Origin: an uncultured Crocinitomix sp.
GTDB lineage: Bacteria; Bacteroidota; Bacteroidia; Flavobacteriales_D; Crocinitomicaceae
Assembly (NCBI GenBank): GCA_937139035.1
Contig: CAKZPK010000234.1
Location: 1-33,288 of the forward strand
Length of the DNA: 33,288 nt
Reading direction: 5' to 3'
Shown here: piece after piece, positions 1 through 6,583 of the stretch
Numbering within the stretch: position 1 is the stretch's first letter
How the letters are laid out: each line of letters opens with the position of its first letter
Notes under the pieces: model-generated
Seen by the model: the letters and a program-made list of their open reading frames with translations, nothing else
Database searches by the model: none
Told to the model about the DNA's origin: nothing
Position numbers and translations under genes: made by a program

Positions 1-68
1 CTTCCGAAAATTACTCCTAAAAAAATAATTAAAGCAATAGCATTTATATAAATTGGAATATCCTGCAT
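1..68 (-). CDS. N-terminus of an unidentified membrane protein (partial)
   Basis: Reading leftward from the ATG at 68, an open frame of 22 full codons runs off the window edge. After a short polar start (MQDIPIY) it is almost entirely hydrophobic (about residues 8-22), as expected of a first transmembrane helix or signal anchor. It is divergent from the gene at 128, and the 59 bases between them must carry both promoters. The family cannot be identified from this fragment. It is called because the frame stays open and the N-terminus looks membrane-targeted, but so short an AT-rich frame could be chance. Confidence 0.5.
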   Translation of the reverse strand, partial: MQDIPIYINAIALIIFLGVIFG

Positions 69-127
69 GCTTAAGAAATATAAGTCATCCTAAAAAGTTA
101 TTAATTTAAGTGAAATCAAATAAGTAA

Positions 128-640
128 ATGTACAGTTATAAAGAGTTCCCGTCGCAAGTATTGTTGGCAGTTAAGCCTATTGCGGAAGAGTATGACTTAT
201 CGGTAAAAAAGATTACTGACGATCATTTGGTTGAATTTGAAAATGAATTTTGTGAACTTAGCTTTTATTGCGATCATGGAAACCTAAATGTTTCGATTAA
301 AATGAAATCGAGTAATACAAATTTTCGGGTATACGATATTGTAAAGTTTCTATACCAAGAGATACCTTTGTTGACAGAGGATTATTATTACGGATCGTTA
401 AAAGCTGCACTTTGGTATACTGATATTTGTACAACTTATTTGGGTCATGTATTGCAAGGAGATGCTTCATGGGTGAATGCGTTAACTGAGCTTAAGGAGT
501 ATGAGCAGAAAGTTTTTTTATTTGTTTATACTGGTTTAGATAAAAACCACTTAATTAGAAAGAAGTTTGACAACAACGACCCAACATGGTTTAAGGATGC
601 AGAAGAAATGTTAAAGAATAAGAGAGCAGCCAAGAGCTAA
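128..640 (+). CDS. Hypothetical protein, 170 aa
   Basis: I do not recognise the family. The protein has no signal peptide or membrane segment and is rich in acidic and aromatic residues, with a stretch near residues 83-95 (DYYYGSLKAALWY) and a lysine-rich C-terminus. Small soluble proteins of this composition are often partner or immunity proteins, but nothing here proves that. It is the first gene of a rightward run. Only 13 bases separate its stop from the phosphatase start, and that gene is followed at 6 bases by a DUF4291 gene, so the three are probably co-transcribed. The ATG at 128 is the first in the frame and follows an AT-rich stretch. Confidence 0.75.
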   Translation: MYSYKEFPSQVLLAVKPIAEEYDLSVKKITDDHLVEFENEFCELSFYCDHGNLNVSIKMKSSNTNFRVYDIVKFLYQEIPLLTEDYYYGSLKAALWYTDICTTYLGHVLQGDASWVNALTELKEYEQKVFLFVYTGLDKNHLIRKKFDNNDPTWFKDAEEMLKNKRAAKS

Positions 641-653
641 ACGAATAAAGAGA

Positions 654-1382
654 ATGAGAACAATAGCAATAGGAGACATACACGGAGGATTAAAAGGATT
701 AAAACAGGTTTTAGAACGTGCAAATGTTACCGCTCAAGATGAGCTTATATTTATGGGCGATTATGTGGATGGTTGGAGTGAGTCAGCACAGTTGATTGAT
801 TTTTTAATTGAACTTTTATATCAACAAAACTGTCATTTCATTTATGGAAATCATGATGCATGGTGTTATGATTGGTTGACAAGAGGAACTGAAAATAACA
901 TTTGGTTAAAGCATGGTGGAAAAGAGACAATTGAGAGCTATGCTGGACATACTGATGACCAAAAAGATGAGCATATTGGGTTTTTTATGAAAATGAAAAA
1001 CTACTACGTTGATGATAAAAATAGGTTGTTTATTCATGCCGGGTATACTTCAATGCATGGACCTGAAAAAGAACATTATGCTTCTAATTATGGATGGGAT
1101 CGTACGCTTTGGGAAATGGCGGTTGCTATTCACGGAAGAGTTGAGGAAACGGATGAGGCATATCCAGGACGCTTAAAACTATTCTCAGAAATTTTTATCG
1201 GTCATACGCCAACAACAGGTTGGGGAGTTGATCACCCTTGGAATCGCGCAAACATTTGGAATTTGGATACAGGAGCAGCGTTTAAAGGAAGATTATCCGC
1301 TTTGGATATAGACACAAAGGAATTTTGGCAAAGTGATCCTGTAATGGAACTTTATCCGAAAGAGGTTGGTCGAAATAAATAA
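654..1382 (+). CDS. Calcineurin-like metallophosphoesterase (PPP-type protein phosphatase)
   Basis: This is a cytoplasmic two-metal phosphoesterase of the bacterial PPP/PrpA-like type. The metal-binding motifs appear in the right order: GDIHGG at residues 7-12, GDYVDG at 35-40, GNHD at 65-68, HAG at 128-130 and GHT at 183-185. The length of 242 residues is normal for the single-domain family, which removes phosphate from Ser, Thr or Tyr residues or from small substrates such as diadenosine polyphosphates. The natural substrate cannot be told from sequence. There is no signal peptide. It sits between an unknown protein and a DUF4291 protein with gaps of 13 and 6 bases, which suggests one transcript and perhaps a shared pathway. 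Confidence 0.92.
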   Translation: MRTIAIGDIHGGLKGLKQVLERANVTAQDELIFMGDYVDGWSESAQLIDFLIELLYQQNCHFIYGNHDAWCYDWLTRGTENNIWLKHGGKETIESYAGHTDDQKDEHIGFFMKMKNYYVDDKNRLFIHAGYTSMHGPEKEHYASNYGWDRTLWEMAVAIHGRVEETDEAYPGRLKLFSEIFIGHTPTTGWGVDHPWNRANIWNLDTGAAFKGRLSALDIDTKEFWQSDPVMELYPKEVGRNK

Positions 1383-1388
1383 GTTAAA

Positions 1389-1961
1389 ATGAATTCGAAT
1401 AAACATAACATTCGCGCGGTATTTGATGAGGATACGATAACTGTGTATCAAGCATACTCTAAAGCAATTGCTTTACCTGCGGTGGAAAATCAAAAATTTG
1501 TTGCTCCGTTTAAAATGGAACGCATGACTTGGATTAAACCTTCATTTTTGTGGATGATGTATCGTAGTGGTTGGTCAACTAAAAAGGACCAAGAACATGT
1601 TTTGGCCATTAAAATTAACCGTAAAGGTTGGGATTGGGCTTGCAAAAATGCTTGCATGTCTCATTTTGTTAAAGAAATACATGGTTCAAATGAGGCTTGG
1701 AAAACCGCACTTGTAAATTCCCCCATTCGTGTCCAATGGGATCCTGAAAAGGATATTCACCTCAATGCATTGGATTATAAATCCATCCAAATTGGTTTGA
1801 GCGGAATTGCAGTTGAAAAATATGTGAATGATTGGATTGTTTCAATTGAGGATATTAGTCAAGAATGCAAAAACATACATGACTTAATTTTGAATGGTAG
1901 AATAAAAGAAGCCGAGTATCTTTTACCCAAAGAAGAGGTTTATTCAATTGAGGAAAGTTAA
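1389..1961 (+). CDS. DUF4291 family protein
   Basis: The protein matches the DUF4291 pattern nearly end to end: IRAVFDEDTITVYQAYS at residues 8-24, then RMTWIKPSFLWMMYRSGW, then a VQWDPE motif near residue 115, SIQIGLSG, and a closing LLPKEEVY. Its 190 residues are the usual family length. The family is widespread in bacteria, some fungi and others, and I know of no established biochemical function. The many invariant Arg, Tyr, Trp and His residues would suit an enzyme, but that is inference. It lies 6 bases after a PPP phosphatase gene and is probably co-transcribed with it. The C-terminus extends slightly past the conserved core. Confidence 0.9.
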   Translation: MNSNKHNIRAVFDEDTITVYQAYSKAIALPAVENQKFVAPFKMERMTWIKPSFLWMMYRSGWSTKKDQEHVLAIKINRKGWDWACKNACMSHFVKEIHGSNEAWKTALVNSPIRVQWDPEKDIHLNALDYKSIQIGLSGIAVEKYVNDWIVSIEDISQECKNIHDLILNGRIKEAEYLLPKEEVYSIEES

Positions 1962-1991
1962 AATTTTTATAGCTTCAACTGTACGCGTGAT

Positions 1992-2585
1992 TTAAGTACT
2001 TTTTTTGGCCTTAATAAACGCTTGCATTACATTTAAAATTGCTTCCAATTCTTCCGTTTGGCTTTCTTTTGTTAAACCACCTAAATAGTAATGCTCCAAC
2101 TTTTCATTATCGCATTTAATTCCAGTTCCGAAAAATGCAGAGGTCAATTTGAGCTTATTGATTGCGTCTGGGGTTAAAAGTGCTCGAAATTTCGCAGTGT
2201 CGTTGGTTAGAAAAGTAAAATGATCATCTATTGTTGGGTCTCCTAACTCAAAATTACTTTTACCGCCTAAACTTTTTCTTGAAATGTCAAATTCAAAATC
2301 AAACGGGCTCGGTTCAAAATGGATAAAAGTATGTAAGTATTGACTCTCATGATGACTGCCAGTAATTTTTTCGAATATTTTAAAATTACAACCTTCTAAG
2401 GTGCCACTAACAGTGTTGAGTTTTGCCATTAGGTACTTTTCAGCACTGTGATTGAGGTTCATTTTAAAAGCCCATGCTTTATACCACTCTACTTTTTTTA
2501 AACTAGCCTTTTTCCCATTTTGAAAAAGCAGATAGAGAAGGACTACCGCAATTAAAATACCTATACTGATGTAGAGATAGAGCAT
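1992..2585 (-). CDS. Membrane-anchored hypothetical protein, paralogue of the next gene
   Basis: One transmembrane helix (about residues 2-22) is followed by a soluble domain of about 170 residues. The domain clearly resembles that of the protein at 2601-3206: both have a K-[VI]-E-x-[FY]-K-x-W-A start, an AKLNT[VL]SG segment near residue 55, an FxPxPFDF[ED]F segment near residue 93, and a closing LGG[LF][ST]K-type segment before a final helix. The two genes are 15 bases apart on the same strand, so this is a tandem duplication in one transcription unit. I do not recognise the family and propose no function. The gene is convergent with the DUF4291 gene, with a 30-base gap. Confidence 0.8.
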   Translation of the reverse strand: MLYLYISIGILIAVVLLYLLFQNGKKASLKKVEWYKAWAFKMNLNHSAEKYLMAKLNTVSGTLEGCNFKIFEKITGSHHESQYLHTFIHFEPSPFDFEFDISRKSLGGKSNFELGDPTIDDHFTFLTNDTAKFRALLTPDAINKLKLTSAFFGTGIKCDNEKLEHYYLGGLTKESQTEELEAILNVMQAFIKAKKST

Positions 2586-2600
2586 GATTTGGTCGGCAAA

Positions 2601-3206
2601 TTATCGCAAGTTTTTTATTAAGGTGCGCATAAAGCTCATTACTTTCTCAAACTCTTCCAGTTTTGCTTGTTTACTAAACCCACCAACTAAGCTATAAGTA
2701 AACCCAGCATTTGTGCTCAAAATATTACCTTTTAGTTGTTTTTCAATAGTACGCAATTCTCCTTGCATTCTAAAGTCCATTAAGCTTCTGAATCTACTTT
2801 CCTCTTTAGATTTAAGCAAGAATTTTTTATCAAATTCTTCATCACCAAATTCAATATCTTTTCCACCAAAAGCTTTTCCTACTTTACTAAAAAAGCCTTC
2901 TTTACCAATTCTAAAATCAAAGTCAAATGGGTTAGGGGCAAAGTTAATTGTAGTGTATAATACTTGGTTTTTTCCTGATCCAACTATGTGTTCATAAATA
3001 ACAACAGGGACACCGTCCAATTCACCAGACAAAGTATTGAGTTTGGCTAATAGTTGTTTTTTATGTTCGTGCTGCAAGTTGAGCCGTAAAGCCCAATCTT
3101 TAAATAGTTCAATTTTTTTATTGTTTTGTTTTTTAACAAAACGAACAGAAAGCACAATGATTCCAATAAGCAAGGCAAAAAAGCCAACAAGTACAACTAT
3201 TTCCAT
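2601..3206 (-). CDS. Membrane-anchored hypothetical protein, paralogue of the previous gene
   Basis: A single N-terminal transmembrane helix (about residues 4-23) is followed by a basic stretch (KKQNNKK) and a soluble domain homologous to that of the downstream gene. Relative to the paralogue it has a short insert rich in Gly, Phe and Lys (residues about 104-117), and a longer region before the conserved VGGFSK segment. Positive-inside bias puts the soluble domain in the cytoplasm if the helix is a simple anchor. The family is not recognised. A perfect 12-base palindrome, AGAAAATTTTCT, lies just upstream at about 3220-3231 and could be part of the promoter, though it is AT-rich enough to be chance. 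Confidence 0.8.
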   Translation of the reverse strand: MEIVVLVGFFALLIGIIVLSVRFVKKQNNKKIELFKDWALRLNLQHEHKKQLLAKLNTLSGELDGVPVVIYEHIVGSGKNQVLYTTINFAPNPFDFDFRIGKEGFFSKVGKAFGGKDIEFGDEEFDKKFLLKSKEESRFRSLMDFRMQGELRTIEKQLKGNILSTNAGFTYSLVGGFSKQAKLEEFEKVMSFMRTLIKNLR

Positions 3207-3241
3207 AATGGATTAAAGATAGAAAATTTTCTAAGTTGATT

Positions 3242-3808
3242 TTAAAATGCGTCAACTTCTTCTACTTCGCCTGGTTGCATTTGGTTTAGCCACCTATCAC
3301 CTATGCGCACTCTTACCAATCGTAAGGTAGGAAATCCTGCAGCCGCCGTCATTGTTCGTACTTGTCTGAAGTTTCCTTCGCGCAAAATAATAGATGCCCA
3401 ACTTGTTGGACCGTGTCTTTCGTCTCTTATTGGTTTTGCTCTTGGCGGAAAAACAGGTGTTTCAATGATTGTTGCTTTGCAAGGTTTGGTAAGATATTTT
3501 GTTCCTTGAATTCCAATTTCAATCCCATTTCGCATTAATTCAATCGCCTCTTCAGTAATGATTCCATCAAGCTGCACGTGGTACTCTTTTTCGTATTTCT
3601 GGCTTAAAATATTGTAGCTTTCTTTACCGTCGGTTGTTAAAAAAATAAGTCCTTCTGAATCTTCGTCTAAGCGACCAACAGCCATTGTGCCTTCAGCGAA
3701 ATCATGCAATTCACCCAATAATTTTTTACGGTTTTTGCGTTTACCGTTATATATAAATTGACTTAAATAACCATGGGGTTTAAAAAGGATATAATGGCGG
3801 TGCTGCAT
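3242..3808 (-). CDS. rluE: 23S rRNA pseudouridine synthase, RluE-like
   Basis: This enzyme converts a uridine of 23S rRNA to pseudouridine. The RsuA/RluB/E/F signature GRLDEDSEGL is at residues 45-54, with the catalytic Asp at 48. The start HYILFKPHGYLSQF is the usual KPxG motif, and EGNFRQVRTMTAAAGFPTLRLVRVRIG near residues 144-170 is the conserved C-terminal block. The protein begins directly with the catalytic domain and has no N-terminal S4 domain, as in RluE. Its length of 188 residues also fits. The E-type assignment, and therefore the exact target (position 2457 in E. coli numbering), is inferred from the missing S4 domain and the HGPTSW-type motif. Confidence 0.88.
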   Translation of the reverse strand: MQHRHYILFKPHGYLSQFIYNGKRKNRKKLLGELHDFAEGTMAVGRLDEDSEGLIFLTTDGKESYNILSQKYEKEYHVQLDGIITEEAIELMRNGIEIGIQGTKYLTKPCKATIIETPVFPPRAKPIRDERHGPTSWASIILREGNFRQVRTMTAAAGFPTLRLVRVRIGDRWLNQMQPGEVEEVDAF

Positions 3809-3871
3809 GCTGCAAATTTAATGCAATAATCTCCAAATTGATTAGAAAAATGAGGATTCAATTACACCGCA

Positions 3872-4735
3872 CTAGTCTTTGACTTGTTTTAATTTTCGAA
3901 TGGGTTTAAACTCCCAAGTCATGACTTGGTTTTTCACATCATGATGAAATAAAATGGCATGATTCTCTTCATTTTTAGTAGAAATTCCCGAACCTAAAAA
4001 TTCAATTCCGTCAGGAGTTTGATAAGAAAATGTGGTGCTATTAAAACCTAAATCCCCTCCTATGCATAGCACCTTTGTTCCTTTACTTTGAATGTCAACT
4101 AGGCGCGGATAAATGTCTGCATAGAAATTGTTTGGATTTAAGCAATAATGACAGTCGCCAAGTGGACCATTAGAAACAGATGGAATACGTGGGCTTAGCG
4201 TTTCATTGTCTGGCATCCATATTAATTTGTGATGGAGTAAAACCAAGTGTGATGAATTTTTAACCGTATCTAGGACTTCATTTAAAAATACAAATTGATC
4301 ACCGGTAATATAGCATAAGCTATCTTGAGAATCTAAAACAACAAATGTGATTCCATTCTTAGCGTAGGCATAATAAGTTGGGCGTTGCGTATAATCAGTA
4401 AGCAAGGGTAGGTTAGCATAATCATGATTGCCCAATGCCCATAAAGTGTTTGGATTGTCTAAATCAAAAACAGTATTCAATCGGTTTAAACTAGTTGCAT
4501 TTTCAGAACTAGAATATCCCATATCACCGCCCAACATCAATAAATCGTATTTGCTATAATCAATTGTTGTTGCACTTGCGTTAATGAACTCAATTGAATC
4601 GGACTTAGTATGCGAAATGTGCAGGTATTTTTTTGACCTTAATTTAAATTTTGGCTTGTTTTTACATGAACTAATGGCAATTGAAGTAAAAGCCATTACC
4701 AATATTAAACTATAAGCATGAATACGAACACGCAT
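3872..4735 (-). CDS. Secreted metallophosphoesterase-like lipoprotein with incomplete active site
   Basis: A lipoprotein signal peptide ends at a lipobox (ISSC, Cys 24), so the protein is probably anchored in the cell envelope. The rest follows the calcineurin-like phosphoesterase layout: LGGD near residues 68-71, LGNHDY at 101-106, LLHHK near 165-169, and IGGDLGF near 225-231. Two motifs depart from the family. The first, normally D-x-H, reads HISHTKSD near residues 39-46, and the last, normally G-H-x-H, reads GGDLGF. Several metal ligands therefore seem to be replaced, so the fold is likely but activity is doubtful. It lies 67 bases downstream of the yceI-like gene on the same strand. Confidence 0.82.
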   Translation of the reverse strand: MRVRIHAYSLILVMAFTSIAISSCKNKPKFKLRSKKYLHISHTKSDSIEFINASATTIDYSKYDLLMLGGDMGYSSSENATSLNRLNTVFDLDNPNTLWALGNHDYANLPLLTDYTQRPTYYAYAKNGITFVVLDSQDSLCYITGDQFVFLNEVLDTVKNSSHLVLLHHKLIWMPDNETLSPRIPSVSNGPLGDCHYCLNPNNFYADIYPRLVDIQSKGTKVLCIGGDLGFNSTTFSYQTPDGIEFLGSGISTKNEENHAILFHHDVKNQVMTWEFKPIRKLKQVKD

Positions 4736-4802
4736 AAATCAATAACTTGAAAACCTGAAATATATTATTTTTTTGGCAGGTTAATAAGCAAATGCTTCCG
4801 TT

Positions 4803-5480
4803 TTAGTCAGCTGTAATTATTGCTAACTCACAATAAAAGTTAACTGTAACTACGTTCCCTGCTCCGGAAATTTCTTCCATTCCATACTCCACTCTGTCAA
4901 AAACAAAATTTCCTTCAAACGCTTCAAACGCATCTCCCTCTGGGTTAGTGCCATTTCCTAAATGTTTGAATGGAACATCAATAGGTTTTGTATTGCTTAA
5001 AAGTGTTAAGTCTCCTTTGGCTACATATCCTGTATCAGTATCTTCAATTGATGTGGATAAGAATGTAATTGAAGGGAATTTTTCAACATCAAAAAAGTCG
5101 GCTTCAGCCAAGTGCTCGTCACGCATACTGTTTCCTGTATTTAAAGAGGCTGACTCAATATCAACATTCAAAGTAGACTGGTGATAATCTTCGTTGATTG
5201 TAAAATCAATCGAGAATTTTTCAAAGGCACCTTTAGCGGTTTTCATTCCATCTGCATTGAACAAAAGCTCTGCTTGAATTCCTTCACCACTCGTTATATG
5301 ATAATTTCCTTCGATCAAAGACAATGATGGAACTTCATTACCAGTTGAATCTACTGCTACTTCTGAATCAACATCTGATTTATCTAATTTACTCTCGTAT
5401 TCTCCAGAAAGTGCATAGAATATAACTCCTACTCCAATAACTGCGGCAATAACAACTCCTATTACTATCTTTTTTATCAT
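4803..5480 (-). CDS. YceI-family lipid-binding-like protein, membrane-anchored
   Basis: The YceI domain spans about residues 58-222. It shows the family's alternating pattern: a GNYHITSGEG-like opening, the block LNTGNSMRDEHLAEADFFDVEKFPSITF at about 113-140, then GDLTLLSNTKPIDVPF and a final SGAGNVVTVNF strand. YceI proteins are eight-stranded barrels that bind isoprenoid-type lipids, and most are periplasmic. Here a hydrophobic N-terminal helix (residues 4-24) without a clear cleavage site and an acidic linker suggest an anchored form. A promoter-like TATATTTG lies at 5507-5500, just before the gene, next to a perfect inverted repeat that could bind a repressor. Confidence 0.9.
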   Translation of the reverse strand: MIKKIVIGVVIAAVIGVGVIFYALSGEYESKLDKSDVDSEVAVDSTGNEVPSLSLIEGNYHITSGEGIQAELLFNADGMKTAKGAFEKFSIDFTINEDYHQSTLNVDIESASLNTGNSMRDEHLAEADFFDVEKFPSITFLSTSIEDTDTGYVAKGDLTLLSNTKPIDVPFKHLGNGTNPEGDAFEAFEGNFVFDRVEYGMEEISGAGNVVTVNFYCELAIITAD

Positions 5481-5499
5481 TTTTTTATGCTTTAGACTA

Positions 5500-5533
5500 C
5501 AAATATATGTTCAAACATGTATTTGTACAACTA
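5500..5533 (-). promoter_or_regulatory. Candidate promoter and operator of the yceI-like gene
   Basis: On the minus strand, TATATTTG (5507-5500) matches the Bacteroidota -7 element TAnnTTTG, and a GTTG lies about 20 bases upstream, near the expected -33 spacing. Between them, and touching the -7 box, is the inverted repeat ATGTT-CA-AACAT (5507-5518), followed by a second palindrome TTGTACAA (5523-5530). A repressor on these sites would block the polymerase. The regulator is not visible in this window. Confidence 0.5.
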
Positions 5534-5540
5534 TTTTGAT

Positions 5541-6053
5541 TTATTTCTTTTTTAATACTGCATTTTGGCAGGTTACTGTTGCGTAGGAATAAACGAGTGG
5601 TATAGTTTCCTCATTGTCTGAGGATGGATTTATATTGCCAGTTTCAGCTCGAGCTGAGGATGAGGTTAATTCAAAATATACCCTGTTTTTCTTAAAGGTA
5701 TAAGTAGCATGAATCAAATTTCCCTGGACTTCAAATACACTTATAAAAGTATTATGAATCAAATTTGATGATAATACAATTCCATTTTGTTCGTCAACCA
5801 CATAGTGATGCGGATCTATTTTTCGTAATAGATATTTTCGTTCCTGTCGCAAACTATCTTCTCCATACACAATTGTCCAATTATAGGTGGTATCATTCAA
5901 TTGTTTAAAAATAAGTTCCATATTATAATGGCTGGTTGGACCATTAGATTGAATTTCTAATTTCCCCACATAATGACCTTCCCATTTTTTAGAAATTTGG
6001 CCATAGTTACACAAGGGTAAAAAAATGAGTAATATGAAATAGAGTTTTTGCAT
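5541..6053 (-). CDS. Small secreted hypothetical protein
   Basis: The start is placed at the ATG at 6053, not at an ATG ten codons upstream, because the protein then begins with a normal signal peptide (MQKLYFILLIFLPLCNYGQ, cleavage after Gly or Gln near residue 19). The upstream codons also overlap a hairpin. The mature part of about 150 residues is predicted to be mostly beta-strand, with motifs such as GHYVGKLEIQ, MELIFKQLNDTTYNW and NLIHATYTFKKNRVYFELT. That layout resembles small lipocalin-like or cell-wall-facing beta proteins, but I do not recognise a family. It is 60 bases upstream of the yceI-like gene on the same strand and may belong with it. Confidence 0.72.
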   Translation of the reverse strand: MQKLYFILLIFLPLCNYGQISKKWEGHYVGKLEIQSNGPTSHYNMELIFKQLNDTTYNWTIVYGEDSLRQERKYLLRKIDPHHYVVDEQNGIVLSSNLIHNTFISVFEVQGNLIHATYTFKKNRVYFELTSSSARAETGNINPSSDNEETIPLVYSYATVTCQNAVLKKK

Positions 6054-6057
6054 CAAA

Positions 6058-6098
6058 CAAAAAAAGGCATTTGCCACTGACAAACACCTTTTTTAAAA
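6058..6098 (-). terminator. Hairpin with T-run behind the DUF3127 gene
   Basis: AAAAAGG pairs with CCTTTTT and, inside, TTTG pairs with CAAA, with a CA/CA mismatch between the two stems and a loop of about 7 bases. T-runs flank both sides. Read leftward it lies about 120 bases after the DUF3127 stop and just before the next gene, so it probably ends that transcript. Confidence 0.5.
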
Positions 6099-6115
6099 TA
6101 AATTTTATCGTTTAA

Positions 6116-6148
6116 TTAGAACGGTAAGTCATCATCACCTTCAGCAAT
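6116..6148 (-). pseudogene. Orphan copy of the DUF3127 acidic C-terminal tail
   Basis: Read on the minus strand these 33 bases encode I-A-E-G-D-D-D-L-P-F-stop, matching the last residues of the DUF3127 protein (V-A-E-G-D-D-D-L-P-F-stop, 6218-6250). The copies differ at 4 of 33 bases: three changes are silent and one is Val/Ile. That pattern suggests both were once translated. The copies are 102 bases apart, and a REP-like element lies directly against the orphan copy. No larger part of a second gene remains. Confidence 0.7.
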
Positions 6149-6149
6149 A

Positions 6150-6181
6150 CTTCGACAAGCTCAGTATAAACTTCTGAAGGG
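6150..6181. repeat. REP-like palindromic element (short form)
   Basis: CTTCGACAAGCTCAG, then TATAAACTTCTGAAGGG. The same building blocks, TTCGAC, GCTCAG and YATAAACYYT, occur in the same order in the element at 26170-26220 when that is read on the other strand. This copy is shorter and lacks one arm of the longer palindrome. It lies in the gap behind the DUF3127 gene, between the gene's tail and an orphan copy of that tail. Confidence 0.6.
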
Positions 6182-6217
6182 TATAAATGAGTCCTAATTT
6201 TTTAATCCACTTTTATG

Positions 6218-6571
6218 TTAAAATGGTAAGTCGTCATCACCTTCAGCAACGAAAGTTTCAGCATTATCAGCTGTAGCTGCAGTTCCACCACCAATTGGTT
6301 CAATTTTCCAACAGTCTAATGAGTTAAAGTAACGCACTGCGCCATCTTTAGGGTTTGTCCACTCACGTCCTCTTAAAAAGAACGTAACTTCTACATTATC
6401 GCCTAATTTAAAATTGTTTAAAAGATCCGTTCTGTCTTGCACGGCTTGAAACATAATTGTTTGTGCGTATTGTCCGGAAGCGTCCACTACCACAAATTCT
6501 CTCTTCTTAAATGAATCAGAAATTTGTTGAACATCTCCGATCACTTTTAGCTCTCCTTTTAATGTGTACAT
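6218..6571 (-). CDS. DUF3127 family OB-fold protein with SSB-type acidic tip
   Basis: The protein begins with a strand-rich domain of about 90 residues (LKGELKVIGDVQQISDSFKKREFVV, then FKLGDNVEVTFFLRGREW) that fits the DUF3127 family common in Bacteroidota, an OB-fold-like domain related in shape to single-strand DNA-binding proteins. A low-complexity linker and the acidic tip EGDDDLPF follow. In true SSB proteins such a tip recruits repair and replication proteins, so a DNA-associated role is plausible but inferred. The gene lies 12 bases after the flavin reductase-like gene on the same strand, so the two are probably co-transcribed. Its tail has an orphan copy downstream. Confidence 0.85.
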   Translation of the reverse strand: MYTLKGELKVIGDVQQISDSFKKREFVVVDASGQYAQTIMFQAVQDRTDLLNNFKLGDNVEVTFFLRGREWTNPKDGAVRYFNSLDCWKIEPIGGGTAATADNAETFVAEGDDDLPF

Positions 6572-6583
6572 AATTTGGTTTGT

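Noticed and set aside
3220..3231. Perfect AGAAAATTTTCT palindrome as an operator
   Set aside because: Twelve AT-rich bases can be symmetric by chance in this DNA; mentioned with the gene only.
6218..6571. Classical single-strand DNA-binding protein (ssb)
   Set aside because: The acidic DDDLPF tip is SSB-like, but the domain lacks the usual SSB core motifs and fits DUF3127 better, so the symbol ssb is not given.
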